Numbered from the stretch's first letter, positions 35,318 to 56,300 are shown. The stretch: DNA of 64,000 nt from Vitellaria paradoxa (GCA_019916065.1 CM034242.1:44025010-44089009); one strand, 5' to 3'. A program made the numbers and translations. The notes: generated by a model not told the origin, from the letters alone.

Positions 35318-38300
35318 TCAACATTTGAAACCCCTGCAAGCCATTAGCCACAATATGATGATTACAACAAGGATTCCTCCTCCAACCATCAACTTCATTT
35401 GGACATTCTGCAGCCACATCCTCCTCCGTAGTTGCCTCCCCTGCCTTTGGAAGCTATCCGCCTAAAATTCAAATACATTGTAACAACCATGAAAAAGCTC
35501 TGAAATCTTTTCAATACTTGCATCACTAGGTAAATTAATAATAACACCAACCTGGAACTGAAGGTTTTCAGTTTTATCCACTAGGAGTTCAATTTTCTCC
35601 CCACGATCCAAAACCTGCAATGTAAGAAAAGGGTCATTTAAGTTGACCAAAACTACTTATTCTGCAATTAGAAAAGTAGAAATATGCCATCTCCCAAAAC
35701 CTTGGTACAGCTTTTACATTAGAATGATGCAGTGGTAGCACTTTTGCAATTACATGGCATCTTAGTAGAGTGTTTGATTGTAAGTGATTGATCTACAAGC
35801 TAGCCAGTCATTCACACAGTATATGTAAAAAGCCAGTTAACAGTGGCATCATGAAAATTGCCCTCATACCGGTGCAACTAAAACTCAGTTAGGAATCCTA
35901 GATCCATTAGAAGCCAAGATGTTAATAACTATGGGTGGAAGCTTGGATGTCCTTATGAACACATTTATATGGTGGAGGAATAAAGAATTCTCCTCCCATA
36001 ACCCATTCAATTCAACCACTTGAAGAACTAAACAGCATATCTTCAGCATCTAGTTCTTTTTTCTTTTCTACTATATCTAAATCTGTCCTCTTTTCAGCAC
36101 TCCCCTCCCAAGTATAGGGCCCTCAATTTCACTATTGATTCTCGAGTCTAAACAATATGCTTAATAAAACTTACCAATCCCTTATATTGTTGTATGAACT
36201 ACCAATTGTAATTGCAGATGCGTCTAATCCAAGAAATGTTTATAAACACACAAACCTCCATTTATCCAAACATCATTCTATAAAGAATACTTTACCTTCC
36301 TTGATGGTAACAAATTTGATTAAAAACTAAGCAGGTATCTAAGGGTGTGTTCAGAGTGACTATTTGGTGAGAGAAAAGAAATGAAAAGGGAAAGAGGTAG
36401 GAAAAAGAGGAAGGAAACATCAAATTTCAAATATATGTCCTTGTCTAAATAGATTAAAAAAATATAATATCATAAAATAAAAGGCATTCATCAATATAAT
36501 AGGTCATTTAATGCTATTAATTTTAATTTCCTAAATTGCATGCCTTCTCTCTCTCTCTCTCTCTCTCTTCCCCCCCCCCCCCCCCAAAAAAAAAATCACA
36601 ATCCAAAAACGAGAAAAAATTTTAAAGCCCTATACATTTTCTTTATCCTTAACAAATCCTTAATCCAAACATAGCATAAAGGAATCGTCTTTGTATTTGC
36701 CAAAACACAACTCATATATTTGGTTCCACTCCTATAGAGGCTCTCTTGAAACATTTTAACTCTAATCATTACATAGCATTTATCCAACAACACCCCCCCC
36801 CCCAAAAAAAAAAAAGCTTCGCCGATTAATTTAACGAGCACTCGGCTTATTTAAAGATTAATGAGGAAGCTTAATACCAACACTTAATTAAAGCTGAATT
36901 AACTTAAGAAATCTGAGTTTGGTCATGCTCACAGCCATCTATTGTTATTAGCATTTTGCCCAAAATTGGACTCCCCTCAACTTTTCAACTATGTTAGGTG
37001 GACTTAGGAACAGATGTCAGGCGCAGGGTTGGGTTCATTTAATTTTTATGTTCAAGAATACGGAAAGATTGGGAAATATTTCATATATTTCATACAATTA
37101 TTTTATTTTATAGGATAATATAATATTTAGAATGTGCCATTATGGTATTCCATGCATAAAATATAACTTCCATGCGTAATTATTTGCTAAAATGGAATTG
37201 CTAAACATGTGTGTGGGGTGTCTAATTGCATATGTTGGACACATATCATAGCCATATCCAAGTCTCCACACCTAAGTGTAAGTGTCTAACATGGATACAT
37301 CGTACATTTAGCCCATGTAAGCACAGCTTTTCAGCTTTTACCAACAATATATTTCTCACAATATCATTTACTTTTATACCACTAATCCATATTCACATCC
37401 TCATTTCAACTGCAATTGATTTATAAACACATTTGTTATTGCCTCTCAAACTCAGCATTGTGTCATGCCATAATTGTCTAGGAAAATAGCAATTCCATTT
37501 TAAAAGGTACAAGTGGAGCCATGCAGTACTAATTGAAAAATGCCTCCATTCTCCCAATCTAGTTATGGAGGCAAGAATGACCACCCAAACTATTGATAGA
37601 ATGCAATAAAAAAGATCATCCATCTCTCAGCCTCCCTCCAAGTACCGGTTAATACCCAACTCTAAGTATCCTCCCAAGTGATAGGGAAGCACGAAAAACA
37701 TGAAGAGAAAATAGAAAAAGCAGATGAAGTGTGTTTGATTCATGCAGAAAAAACTGTAAATATTATATTGCCTTCTTAAAAGGGAGATGAATTGGACAGC
37801 CAAGGCTTCTCCAATTTAATAGATGGTAATAGATATAAATGTACTTACTTGAGAAATTATAGTAATAAATATAAATGTACTTACTTGAAGAAAATATCAA
37901 GAAATTTCTTGCCATAAACAATCACATGCTTCACTTTTACACAAGCACTCGTAAAATATACAAATCCATAATAAGATTGTGTAGGTTATATTGTTCCTTA
38001 AGAAGGAACTTTTATAATTGGACAATATTAATCTAATGCTACGCCTATTATGCAAGAATGGAATTAGACCCAAGGTGTCTTTTTTTTTTTTGGTGTGTGT
38101 GTGTGTGTGATATGTAGCTCGACGGAGAATTCTGGCCGTTCACAATTTATAACGGAAAGTACAGGTGATAATGAACAGATAAAGCATGTGTAAAGAACAC
38201 AGGGAACCCATATAGCAAATATTTATTCATTGTTGTTGGGCAAAGAATTTGTGGGACATGATTCTTGCAGCCTTCAGTGTACAATGGGTGTTTCTGAGGG

Positions 38301-39767
38301 ATGTACAGTCTTTTTTGAGTTCTTGGTGGGGGTTATAGGCTGAATTTGCAAAAAAGAAAACGTGGTTTGTTGCTCCATTTTGTCTTTTTTGGCTTATTTG
38401 GAAAGAGAGAAATAGGAAGATGTTTGAAGGCAGTGAAATGGCTTTGTATAGGTTCAAAGGCTTAATTTTGTCGATTTTGTTCAGTTGGAGGATAGGTGGT
38501 ATAGATCCGAGTTTAGAATATTTTTGACCTTTGTTGAGAGCATGGTAGTTTGGAATCTTTTTTTTTTTTATTTTGCGTGTTTTTTTTTGGGGGGGGGGTC
38601 TTGTGGCTTTTTTCCAATTGTGTTAATGCTTTTTATTCATCAATAAAATATATATAGACCATTCCCAGGTACGAACATTGTCTTAATGATTTTTCTTAAT
38701 AAAATTATTTTTATTCATCAAAAAAATATATATAGATCATTCCCAGGTACTACAAATATCAAAATTTAAGCTTTAACTTTGCTAATTTTTCTTATTTTTC
38801 TTTGTGGGAGGAAGGGGGCTTGCTTTTAGAGATTAGTCTGGTAGCTTGAGTAGTTGTTTGAATCCTCAACTTTGAATATCTGGACACCGGATTTGGCAAC
38901 CTTCCATGATCAAAAAATATCAATTAAGAAGTTTTGGCTATTGCTCTAATCTGCCTGATACATGTTTATTGTTACTATCGCCCATATCACTCCCAAAGGA
39001 TGAAAAAATATATGTACCTTCTCAATGTTGTCCATCATTATCCCTTTGACCTCTGTTATTTGAGCCTTCAGTTTGGACAACTTGCTTATTTCATCTGGAT
39101 GGTTCATACAATATTGCATGTGATCTTTGAGCCTTGGTCTACAAAACGTCATTAATGACAAATACATCATTAGATAGGGGAGAACAAATTCAACTGCAGT
39201 TAATTAAATGAATAGCCCCCTTCCCCCAGGGAAGAAAAAGGCATAAAAAAAATGAAAATACAAACCCGAATTCTCTGTCAAGATTGTATGCAATACTAAA
39301 TCGGTCTTCAAATAAATCGTCATCACTATCCTCTTCATCTGCAAGTGGATGTGGACCATCATTTCTTATACTCCCACCATAACGCTGTTTAAAGTCATCC
39401 TTCACTCTCTCAAGAAACACAAAAGGCACACCCCTTCCCACTGATTCATCAGCAACAACAAGGAAAACTGCATTGGCAATAAAAGCATTCAGTCAGCAAT
39501 AACAACATTACATCACATAGTTAAAAAGGAAAAAAAATATTAAAATAAAAATTCTCAATTTGATGAAGAATCAATACCAAATCCGTTGTCTATGAGAAAG
39601 TTGAACGTGTGTCCATCACATGAGTACGTATACTTGCTGCTATTAGAAGGCAGCTTCTGTAAGCACTGTACAGCAATGGTACTGAAGTTCCCAGAATATG
39701 GAGTGTGCTCAGCTAGAACAACAGTTCCTTTGGCTACGAAACTATAGATTAAGCCTTTCTGACTCAT
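35318..39767 (-). CDS. VAMP727: Vesicle-associated membrane protein 727 (R-SNARE, VAMP727)
   Basis: Five coding exons, 39578-39767, 39266-39467, 39018-39138, 35552-35614 and 35318-35461, all GT-AG with continuous phase, giving 239 residues (the Arabidopsis protein is about 240). The N-terminal longin domain starts [20 protein letters not shown]. It is interrupted by the acidic insertion [18 protein letters not shown] (residues 103-120) that sets VAMP727 apart from other plant VAMP72 members. The SNARE helix includes R175, the zero-layer arginine, in [20 protein letters not shown] tail anchor of about 18 hydrophobic residues (about 216-234) ends in CRGFKC. In plants it pairs with SYP22, VTI11 and SYP51 to fuse prevacuolar compartments with the vacuole, needed for seed storage-protein transport. 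A leader exon near 40388-40480 (ending CCCAG|GTTCCTCC) spliced to just before the ATG is plausible. Intron 3 (35615-39017) carries a LINE tail and simple repeats. Confidence 0.97.
36541..36595 (+). repeat. (CT)n followed by C16A10
   Basis: A (CT)n tract runs straight into sixteen C's and ten A's, with a second C11A12 junction 200 bp further on (36793-36815). Both are in VAMP727 intron 3. Confidence 0.9.
38321..38650 (+). mobile_element. LINE 3'-end fragment (L1-like, C-terminal zf-RVT region)
   Basis: The plus strand reads through 38321-38527 with a single stop: [20 protein letters not shown], then [20 protein letters not shown], then a stop after SLEYF. The W-x-I-W-K-E-R-N-x-x-x-F-x-G string is the signature of the C-terminal zinc-ribbon region of plant L1-type LINEs. 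Upstream reverse transcriptase sequence is absent, as expected of a 5'-truncated insert. It lies antisense in VAMP727 intron 3. Downstream, ATATATAGACCATTCCCAGG (from 38649) is repeated with one change 78 bp later (from 38727), a tandem duplication of the tail and flank. Confidence 0.7.
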
Positions 39768-40480
39768 CTCTCAACCAAAACTTAAATAGGGCCGATACCC
39801 TAAACACTTTCCAACTAGTCCTTTAACGGAAGAAAAACCTACCAAAAATTACAAACCAATAAAAACCTTTTCAATTTAATTCAACTAACAAATAGTAAAA
39901 GGCTTCGAGCAGACACAGAAACTGCATATATATATATATATATATATATAATAGTCAGCTGTAAAATGCTAAGTGGGCAGAACCCATGGAGGCATGCACG
40001 CACAGATACATAATTCCAAACAAGAATAGATGATCCCAAAATGACGCGATGATATTCATCCAAGAATCGGAAATACAGGAAAGTTTGAGCAGGTGACTTC
40101 ACATCAGACAACCCACAAATCAAGGCCCCAAAAAAGGAAAAATCATTAATTTCTCTTAAAATAGATCAAATTAACTCAAGAGGGAGGGATATTAAACGGC
40201 GCTGGATAAATTTTGACTTCCAAATCGAAGCGCGGTACCAACCCTATAGGGGATCGCGCAAACAGATGAAGGCGATTCAAATCGCTTGAATAATCATCAG
40301 AAGTAAGCAAATCCCATGAATCTAATAAACAAAGCAATATGAGTATACATATATATGTATGTATAGGTTGAGAGAGAAAGGGAGGAACCTGGGACGGAGC
40401 TATGCCGTTTGCTTGGCGCCGAAGACTGACTGGCACAAGTCCGATGAATTTTTCTCTAACGTCTTGAGAGGGTCGGGGGG

Positions 40481-42737
40481 CGTCTGGAAAATGTGGATTT
40501 CAAATTGGTATTAAATGATGTTTTATCTTTTCTGGAATTTGTATGTTGAAATTTTGGGGCGTTCCCCACGTGGACGAGTCTATTGGAATCTTGTTATGGA
40601 TATTGCTAACCAGCGCCATAGGCACTGTTAACACCTTTCTCTTTTTTTTTTTTAAATAAAAAATATTAATACTAAAACAAATAAACAAATATTTATTATG
40701 ATCTCAAAACAATTTTAACTTCTTTAATTAACACATATTTATTATTATCCATTTATCGGCTTGTGTTTATGACGAGCTGCTTTCAACTGATATTTGTTTA
40801 TTTATTATATATATATATATATATATATATTTAAAAATAAATTTTTACTTCAAGTACAATTCAAGTAAATGCAATAAAAATTTATATTTTTTAATTTTTA
40901 ATTATTTAAATAATTATTATTTTTTGAAAATTTTCCTTTTTCTCGCATTCATAAATTTTTAATGATTTTGAAATAATTTATAATCTTTTTTCCCTTTTTG
41001 TCTGTATTTTTCTCTTCTTTTTTTTTTCTTTTCCTTTTTTTTTTGGAGGGCGTTTAGCCATAAAATGAATTTTTGATTAAATTTAAATAATAAAGTATAA
41101 CTGACACTAAAATTCCATTTTAAAACCAAAATAAAATTTATTTGGAAAAAAATACCATTTAACAATAACATTTTTAATTGCAAGTTTATTGTAGTTTCCC
41201 AAGTAAGTTTTTTTTTTTTTTTTTTTTTTTTCCTTCCTACGTAATTAAATTCAAATGAACTAATTCTAAAATTGAAATACAATTTTAAAAGTTAAAATTA
41301 CATTTTTAATTTTTAAATTCTTATAAAAATTCATCCAATTAACAAAAACATTTTAAGTTTTTTTTAACCTTAATTATTAGATAAAATCTCACACAAATTC
41401 AATATTAAAAATATAACTTTAACTTATAAAGTTGTATTTCAATTTCAATAACCCTCGATATGTTGAATCCATAGCATCCATAGCCATAAAAAGAAAGGTT
41501 TTCCATTTAGGTAATTTAAGAATAATGAATGTTTTTAACTTATAAATATGCAAGGAAATTTAATAATTTATTATTTAAACAGTTATCAATAATCATGTAT
41601 CCTTTTCCATTATTATTAAAAAAAAATAAAGGCGCCCACACACCATCCCTTGTACTCCATTCTTTGTACTTCTATAACTAAACCTATGCCAAATAAAATT
41701 TACTTTAAACGAAGAAACCAATTAACCTTGATTAGTGAACTAGAAAATGCAAGGGAATCACTTCCCCCCAACTTTTTTCGAATGAAAATATTGATTTTTT
41801 TTTATAATATACATATTCAAATATATAATTTTGATAATATACCTGCTATTTCTTTTTTTTTTTTTTTCCATTTTCCATTCTTTATACTATAAGGCCTGAA
41901 CATATCATTCAAACCATTCACAATCAATGTTCACCCATTCCCACACCAACAGCCGGGGAAGATGAAAGGTGCTATACTTTCCTTATACCAGCCGCATCAA
42001 AAACTCAATTAGCCTAACCTTCGTCATTGTACCCCCATTATGCTCTATCGGTCTTTCCCACTCAAAAAAGAAACAGAAATATCAGTATTGGAATTGGAAT
42101 TGGACCCATTTGGAAACACAAATAGCATCAATACCTTGCAGTGTACCCTGAACTATGAAATTCGTATAAAGTAATTTGTACAACAAGAGGGATCAGCTCA
42201 AGTAGCGAGAGAGAGAGAAAAAAGCCACCCATCACAAATGTCATTGGTTCAAGCACACAGTTCAATAATACCCTGAATTTTTTTTTGGGGGGGGGGGGTT
42301 GAACATAATTCCTGAAAGAGATTCTAATTATTGCTAAACCAAACTATATTAACCCTCAAAACGAAAATGAATTTGATGAACTCTAGGCAATAAATCAGGC
42401 AAGACAATGACTCACAAATCCCTGAGGAACTCAAAAAAAAAAGGGAGATGAGTGAATATAACATATTGTGAACTTGCAAGATATCAAATCTTACAACAAT
42501 GTAACTATTCAAAGAAACTGCAACAATGCATTTTGGCGCAATAAGTGGTTCAAATTGCAAGTGACTTGGCGTCCTCTTCAAAATCAATGAATTTGAAGAA
42601 TAACTTAGACACAGTTACTGTTCTGGATTGGAATACAGACAAATAAATTCCAACCTCTACATTTTTTTTTTTTCAAATGGAAGTCTTTCGAAGGGTGATG
42701 AGTTTTCCATAGTTTCAACAGAAGAAATTTAAATCAG
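40481..42737. other. Intergenic between AMMECR1 and VAMP727
   Basis: AT-rich with a (TA)n tract at 40807-40830, a 20-odd-base T run at 41209-41230 and a T9G12 junction at 42278-42298. No exon-like sequence. The part next to 42737 (about 42550-42737) is probably AMMECR1 3' UTR. Confidence 0.45.
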
Positions 42738-49390
<6,653 letters not shown>

Positions 49391-51059
49391 TTTTCTCCCC
49401 CCCTCCTACCGATTCCAACAAAATCAATTTACCAGAAAGAAAAATAAAAACAACAACAACAACAAGAATAATCGATCCAATACAGATATTATCAGTCAAT
49501 CGATTCGATTACAGAAGAGATATTTGTAGGAGCAAATGTGATCCCGCTCTGATTCTGAGATAGAGAGGGTATAAACGAAACTTGCTTGAACAAACTTGGT
49601 TGCTTTTTGCTTTTACTTTTGCTTTTGCTTTCGCTTTCTCCCTCCACAAATCTGTCCTCTCTGCAATAATAATAATAATAATAATGGAATTAAAAGTTAA
49701 AATATTATTTCCCAAATTGACCTTACCTCGGAAAGCCTTATAGAAAGTAAGAAGCCTTGAGATGACACCGGTGGCCGGGGGGCACTTTGAAAATTACAAT
49801 TGTTTTAAAAATAATTATGGTTTTAAATAATTAAGATTCATAATTTATAATCAAAATATATACTTGTATAATAACATAACTCATTAATTTAATATTTATA
49901 TATTTTTAATCATTAAATTTATTTAATAGTCAAAATTATTAATTTTCCTCTTCACTTGAATTACTTCTTCGATCACTTCATACGAAAATATAATTTCATC
50001 TTTTTTTCATATATTTTTAAATATTTTTATATATATAAATTTTTAAATTAATATTTTAAAAAATTTGATAATATTTATAATAAATAATAAAATTTTATAT
50101 CTTTATTAAATACTGCATAAATGCTTTAATCTCTTTTAATTAATAATTTTTATTTTCATAAGTTAGTTTTACATTTTTTTATATAAGTTATTTTTACACC
50201 AAAGTATATTTTTATACCTTTCTATTTAAATTTCAAGATATATAAATGTGGGGTCCTTACACAATAAACGCGAGAGAATACCTTTCTACTTCAATTCATA
50301 ATTCTTTGGTCGGCGCACACCAAAATCAACCATGACTTCAATTTTTAACAAATTTAAAGTTGTTGTTTGAAAATACGACTTCGACCTCCTCTTTTAAGAT
50401 AAAAATTGAAAATCAAATCATGAATATAAAATAATGTTCGATCCTTCGCACCATTTATTTCAGTTCCTCAGTTAATAGATTCTGTCTTTCCAAAATTAAA
50501 ATTTTTTTCTTATTTTTTTCTCACCAATTAACACATGATTGTTTTTTTGTTCTCTGAGAAATAATTTAAATACATTTGTGGACTTCGTCATTGCTTCTAA
50601 CACGAACAAACTATTCTACTCTTCCATAACACAATTGTTTGATTTGAAAAAGAGACTTTAATGTCGTTGGTTGCAAAAACAGCATCAAAGTCATTGTTTC
50701 AAAAAAATTAAAAATTAACTTCCATAAATTTTTTTTTGGATTGAAGTTGTTGTTTAAAGCAACAATTTCAGATTTGGCAAAAATTGAAGTCTTTGTTTCT
50801 TTGTTTTGAATCAACTACTTTGGTTATTATGCATGATCTTTTTTTTTTTTTTTGCGGGTTATTTTTAGTAATAAAAAAATGAAACAAAAATAAAGATTTA
50901 TTATTAGTTACGTTTTTATCTTATGTGACTTTTTTAACTATTTTTTCTAGCTTTTAGTTATATTATTTATATAAAAAATGAAAAAAAATAAATAAAGTAA
51001 GAAAACTCACATATGAGTGAGTAGTGACCTATTTAAAAAAATAATAATTTATTTCACCT

Positions 51060-51940
51060 ATAGACAAATTCGCACTGATGTAAGCTAGTTATCAATATCT
51101 TGGTAAACTATTACATTAGGGTGCTAGAGTACTTATGCCATACATCACTTAAGTAGAGTTAAAATATCATAAATATAATTCAACATTTTTTACTGTAAAA
51201 TAGGTTTTAAAGTTACGAAGAATTTAGATTATATTAGAAATTTATTATTAAACGTGCTTAAATAAGAGTAGTATTAAAATTGGTGACTCCAAAGACACAA
51301 TGTTATACTATAGAGTTATTAGTCGTTATAAATGACATCAAAGTCAATCTCCCACTTGAAAGTATGAGGTCACTTAGAGTATGTACCAGAGAGGGAGAGG
51401 GATGTGATAAACCGAGTTATTACAAAGGACATCAAAGCTAATCTCAAGACACACAATGTTATACTATAGAGTTATTAGTCGTTATAAATGACATCAAACC
51501 AATCTCCCACTTGAAAGTATGAGGTCACTTAAAGTATGTACCCGAGAGGGGAAGTGATGTGATAAACCGAGTTGTTACAAAGACCATCAAAGCTAATTCC
51601 CAATCGAAAGTGTGAGGTCACATGAAGTGCCTATCTAAAAGGAGGAGAGATGTAACAAATCAATAGAAGTGTGAGTCACTTAGAGTGTATACCCGAAAAT
51701 AGAAGAGATGCGACAAACAAATGGCAATATGGGAAGGTTGAGAGGAGATTGAGCAAACTACTATCAATTCCTATTCCACTTCACCTAGGTGGAGTTGAAA
51801 TTTCATATATGTATAATTTTGTATTTTCTTAACACAATATGTTTCAAAATTACAAGAATGTTAGATTCCATTAAATTTTCATGATTAAACATCATTGAGT
51901 GAAAGTAGTATTAAGAGAAATAATCCTCCCAGAATCCTTT
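51060..51940 (+). repeat. Layered repeat: 155-bp tandem units between diverged direct repeats
   Basis: ACAATGTTATACTATAGAGT and the following 100 bases (51298 onward) recur at 51453, a period of about 155 bp. Inside each unit the phrase GACATCAAAG..AATCTC..GAAAGT.TGAGGTCAC recurs at roughly half that spacing, including partial units up to 51700. Outside these, a 130-bp stretch at about 51145-51280 (AAGTAGAGTTAAAATATCAT...) has a diverged direct copy at 51785-51915 (AGGTGGAGTTGAAATTTCAT...). Either a small LTR-type element with internal tandem repeats or a higher-order satellite would give this layout. No ORF. Confidence 0.6.
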
Positions 51941-52657
51941 AGTTGCACTTAGGTTAGTTTAAAACAGATGGTAATGTATTAAGAATGTATAGAATTTTTT
52001 ATTTTAGACAAATATATTTTGATAAAAAAACATGCAACACAAAATAAGTCGGTTTTTTTTTTTTTTTTTTTTTTGATCTACCAAATTTGGACTTAGAATA
52101 AAATGAATTCAACGTTTATTAAAAAAAAAAAAATTGACGTGAAATGAGTGACCAGCATTTACTTAGGTAGGTAGGTAGGGGTAACCGTCATTGAAAACGA
52201 ACAAATTACAACACACTACAATGGGGACCTAAACAGGGCAAACAAAGAGACGAAAATTTTATAACGAATAAGCTCCTCTGCCAGTTGCGATCTTAAAGAC
52301 GTCCATGAGAAACGACAAATTTAAATGTATCATATGACACGGGTAAGTCGAGCCAATTTGTGCCCTCGTCTCGTCTCGTCTAACTTTTAGGATTCTCTGA
52401 AAATAAGTGAGTTTAGAATTACATAAAATTATATAAAATTATAAAAATTAATGTATCGTATTTTATGTAATAAGTATAGAATTTAAATTTTATTATCTCA
52501 TAATTCGTATTTGTAGAGATCTATAAAATTTTATATTTTTTTATTTTAACTCCAACCAAGACCATTTATCTAGGAACGAATATACCTCCGACGACTTTCA
52601 AGGGATAAAAATACATTGCAACTTAAAAAAAAAAATTTAATTATTGAAAAATATAAG

Positions 52658-52825
52658 CTGCGTTTGGCGTGCAAGAATTTGTTAAAAATCTCTGAAAATC
52701 TCTGTTAACTTTATATCACATCAACTTTTTTCTCTCACTGCACGCATTACGAACTCTCTCCAAACCACAATTTATCTCAATTTATCTCATTTTTTCTTAC
52801 TCCAAACCAAACCAACCCATAAACG
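52658..52825 (+). mobile_element. MITE-like repeat, copy 2
   Basis: Shares its core (TTTATATCACATCAACTTTT, TCTCTCACTGCACGCATTAC, GAACTCTCTCCAAACCACAA) with 10739-10895. Its right end (TTTATCTCATTTTTTCTTAC then TCCAAAC) matches in reverse complement the left end of the element at 31071. The left end is GCTGCGTTTGG. Confidence 0.5.
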
Positions 52826-52907
52826 AACAAATATTTTTAAAAGAAATATACTGGTATCTCCATACAACTGTCAGTACAACTACAACATCAATCAATCAGT
52901 GGTTCGC

Positions 52908-52946
<39 letters not shown>

Positions 52947-53330
52947 TCTCTCTCTGGGGAAGAGGACCACAAACTGCATTAATTGGCATCCTGTTTTGCT
53001 CCATGTGAATATTCCCAAAATCCTTTCAATATCAGTTAAACATGGGAAATCTAGTGCCTGTATAATTCCCTCGTTCCTTTGCTGTTAAAAAAGCTCATTC
53101 ACCTTGACAAATATAATAAACTGACAACTGACAAAGGTTAGATGTAAACAGTTTCTCTTATGAAGATGACTAGAATAGAGTTGTTATTCTACTTCAAGAA
53201 AATTTTCAGAATACAATTCCCCTGTAGAGGTTAAAATATATATATATATATATATATATTGAAGATTTCAATTTTAACATTACCACAGATGGATACGTAA
53301 CAGTGTTAAGGCAGATTAAAAGACAATTGT

Positions 53331-56300
53331 TCAATCAGAATCATGTCTTCTCCTCTCCTTGCCTTTCTTGCTTCTCCTTTTCTCGTCCACATCACGAGAA
53401 TGACGCTTCTCTCTCTTTTCATGTCTTTCATGTTTCTTCCCCTCACGCCTCCTTTTCTTCTGGCTCCTTTCATCATCTGACTCTTCCCTGCTCCTTGCAG
53501 TTGGACTTGGCATGGGTGCCTCCATCTTCTCCGGCAGCTCATCCTTCACTTTGGGTTCAAGAGACCTAGATTCTTCCCAAGCACGAGGTGCCCTACAATA
53601 ATAATATAATCAAATCAATTAAAGAGGATTAAATATAAATTAGCATTTTTTCGTTCAGTTTGGTATTGATAAGAAAAATAATGCAAGAATTCGAACTCAA
53701 ACCATTGAGCAAACACCTAACCAGAACTGGTGGGAGTCATAGGAATACAGGACAATTCAAGAGGATTACAGACTTACAAATGATAAAGTTTTGACAGAAA
53801 CCTAGGGCTAAGCAGGATCAAATGATTACCGGTACAATCAACCTCGGAATAGAAAATGGCATATAACATGAATAGACACACTAGTTAAGGTAAAGTATCC
53901 TATGAAAATTTTCAGAAACAAGGGAACCCAATTCTTTTGCATCATCATACCTAGAAAAACCAAGACCTTGAACATGAGCTGCCTCAGCATGGCCCGCACC
54001 CAAGTCTTCAGCTGTTGAACCCCGCTTCACAAGTTCTGAAAACTCGTGCTTATCCAATCGAGTACCTTGAGGTCGGCTAGCACGCTTTGGAGCCAAGCCA
54101 AGAGCTTCTCTCATAGCCTGCTCCTCCTCTTCTTTGATCTTTCGTATCTCTTCTTTTGCAGCCTCCATATCTAGATCCTGAGATTTTTTATCCCTGTTGT
54201 ACCAGTGTAGATCCTTCCCTACAGGTATTATCAGGAGAAAATTTTATGCATTCTTTTTTGATGTGTCTCAAATTACTCAAGTAATGAAGTGAAACACAAC
54301 AAATAACTAAAAGGAACTTAGCAATATAATCTGACGTCGTATAACCCTGCAAAAAGCTGTACAATTAAGTCAAAATCAACCGAAATATGGGTTATTAGGT
54401 CATTAAAATAATTAAATATCCTTTTTTTTTGGTCGTCCAATAAATATGAGCAATGCTATCAGTAAGTAGTCTGACAAGATGGATATACTAATTGAACATG
54501 GATTTGATCCCCTGGCAGAGACCTTATGATCTTCTAAGGGTTTTATTATGAGTCAGATGACATTGGAAGAGGTGGACACAAATGTTTGCTGGAAAGTTCA
54601 GGGAACCCCTCTCAGATAAATGGTCTGATATGTTAAATGTTAAATTCTTGAAGTAATGATAATGACTAAGTAAAAAATAATAATAATAATAATGTAACAC
54701 AAGGAAAAATACAAAGCATATATACATAACATATTAACAAAAATCATGAAATACCCACAAATTGTCACAATTACTAAACAATGGTTACTTGTCCTCCTAT
54801 CATAATCATAACACAATGTCTAGCTCTTTTAAATTTTAAAAGGGCCGCTGAAGGTCTTTCTAAATTCCTATCTCCACATTGATAGCATGAATCATGTTTA
54901 TTGTTGAAACCATGTGATCTGGATCTGAAATGATTTACGGTGATAGGAGATGGCAGCATGTGGTGTTGGGTCTGACTTTTCTTGTATTATTGAAATCCAT
55001 GGTAAGCAAAAAATTTTGACTGGGATTTGATTTAGTTCTCAGAAGAGAGGGTGATGGCTAACGACTCTCAATATGGGGATGGCTGGTATTACAATCACTG
55101 CAAATGGCGACAAATTGCAACAACAGCAGCTGGTAACTATGGAGATGGCTTGGTGACAGCAGTTGTGATCATAGTTACCTAGTTCGCGGGTCGATTCGGT
55201 ACGTGGTACGGATATGAATTCGCGGTACGGTACCTTGGTCAGTATGTGATACGGTAGGGGTATACTTAACTGGAACGTTATTTTGGATTGCAATTCGCAT
55301 CAAATTTTTATTTGGTTTGATACATATAGTATTTGCAATATGCATAATGTATATTATAAAATATGCATGAAGTGTTTAACAACAATAAAAAACATGATAA
55401 AGAGAATTATCTAAATAATAAAACTTCATTTAAATCATTATACTAGCACCCAAAATGAGTTGTAAATAGTTTAATCATACTAAACTTCAAAAGAAATCAT
55501 AGATGAAAACAAATCTTAGTGGACTACCAAAAAGTTAAAATACTTAATAAATATTTAAATTAATTAAATAATTAAAAATAAAGGTAGTTAAATCAATTTA
55601 TAATATCTAAATCAAATCAATTAAATTATTTAATTAATTGTGATATATATGCTTTTGAAAAATATTATTAATTGGCCATTACAATTCCTAACTATAAATA
55701 AGGAATTCTACTTAATTTAGGAAATCAAACCAATTATATTATTTAATTATTTGTGATATATGTATTTTATTTAATTTAGAAAATCCAACCAGTTATATTA
55801 TTTAATTGGGAGCTTAACTGGGAAACTTATGGAAGTGGTGGATACAATGGAAAGGAGAAGAATCGCAATTGCTTGCTTGCAAGAGACAAAGTGAGTGGGA
55901 CAGAAAGCTAAAGAAATTGAGAGGACTGGGTATAAGTTATAGTATACGGGACTTAATAGATCGAGAAATGGGGTTGGCATAGTAGTAAGCAAGGACCTAA
56001 AGGAAGATATAGTTAATGTGAAACGCTGTGGAGATAGGATTATTGCAATTAAGTTAGTGTTAGGAGAAGAGATAGTAAACGTAATTAGTGCTTATACCCC
56101 CCAGGTGGGCTAAGGAGATGTACATAAGGAGAAGTTTTGGGAAGACTTGGAAGGATTGCTATTAGATATACCTCAAGGAGAGATGGTCTTCATAGGAGGA
56201 GATTTGAACGATCATATAGGACGCGACATAGATGGATACATAGAAGTACATGGGGGATATGATTACGGTGATAGAAATGAAGAAGGGAAGGATAATTTGG

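Larger units (their letters stand above)
49391..53330. other. AMMECR1 leader, then intergenic DNA
   Basis: The first 330 bp hold the AMMECR1 5' leader, with a (CAA)n tract near 49453, a GCTTTT/GCTTTC repeat near 49602-49640, and (AAT)n at 49665-49684. The remainder is AT-rich with the layered repeat at 51060-51940, a T run at 52051-52074, TAGG repeated at 52165-52179, a MITE-like element and a (CT)n tract at 52911-52955. No exon is supported before the MMTAG2 stop codon. Confidence 0.45.

Noticed and set aside
51298..51720. CRISPR-like regular repeats
   Set aside because: Units are degenerate, about 155 bp with half-repeats, in a plant nuclear genome; this is tandem duplication, not repeat-spacer structure.
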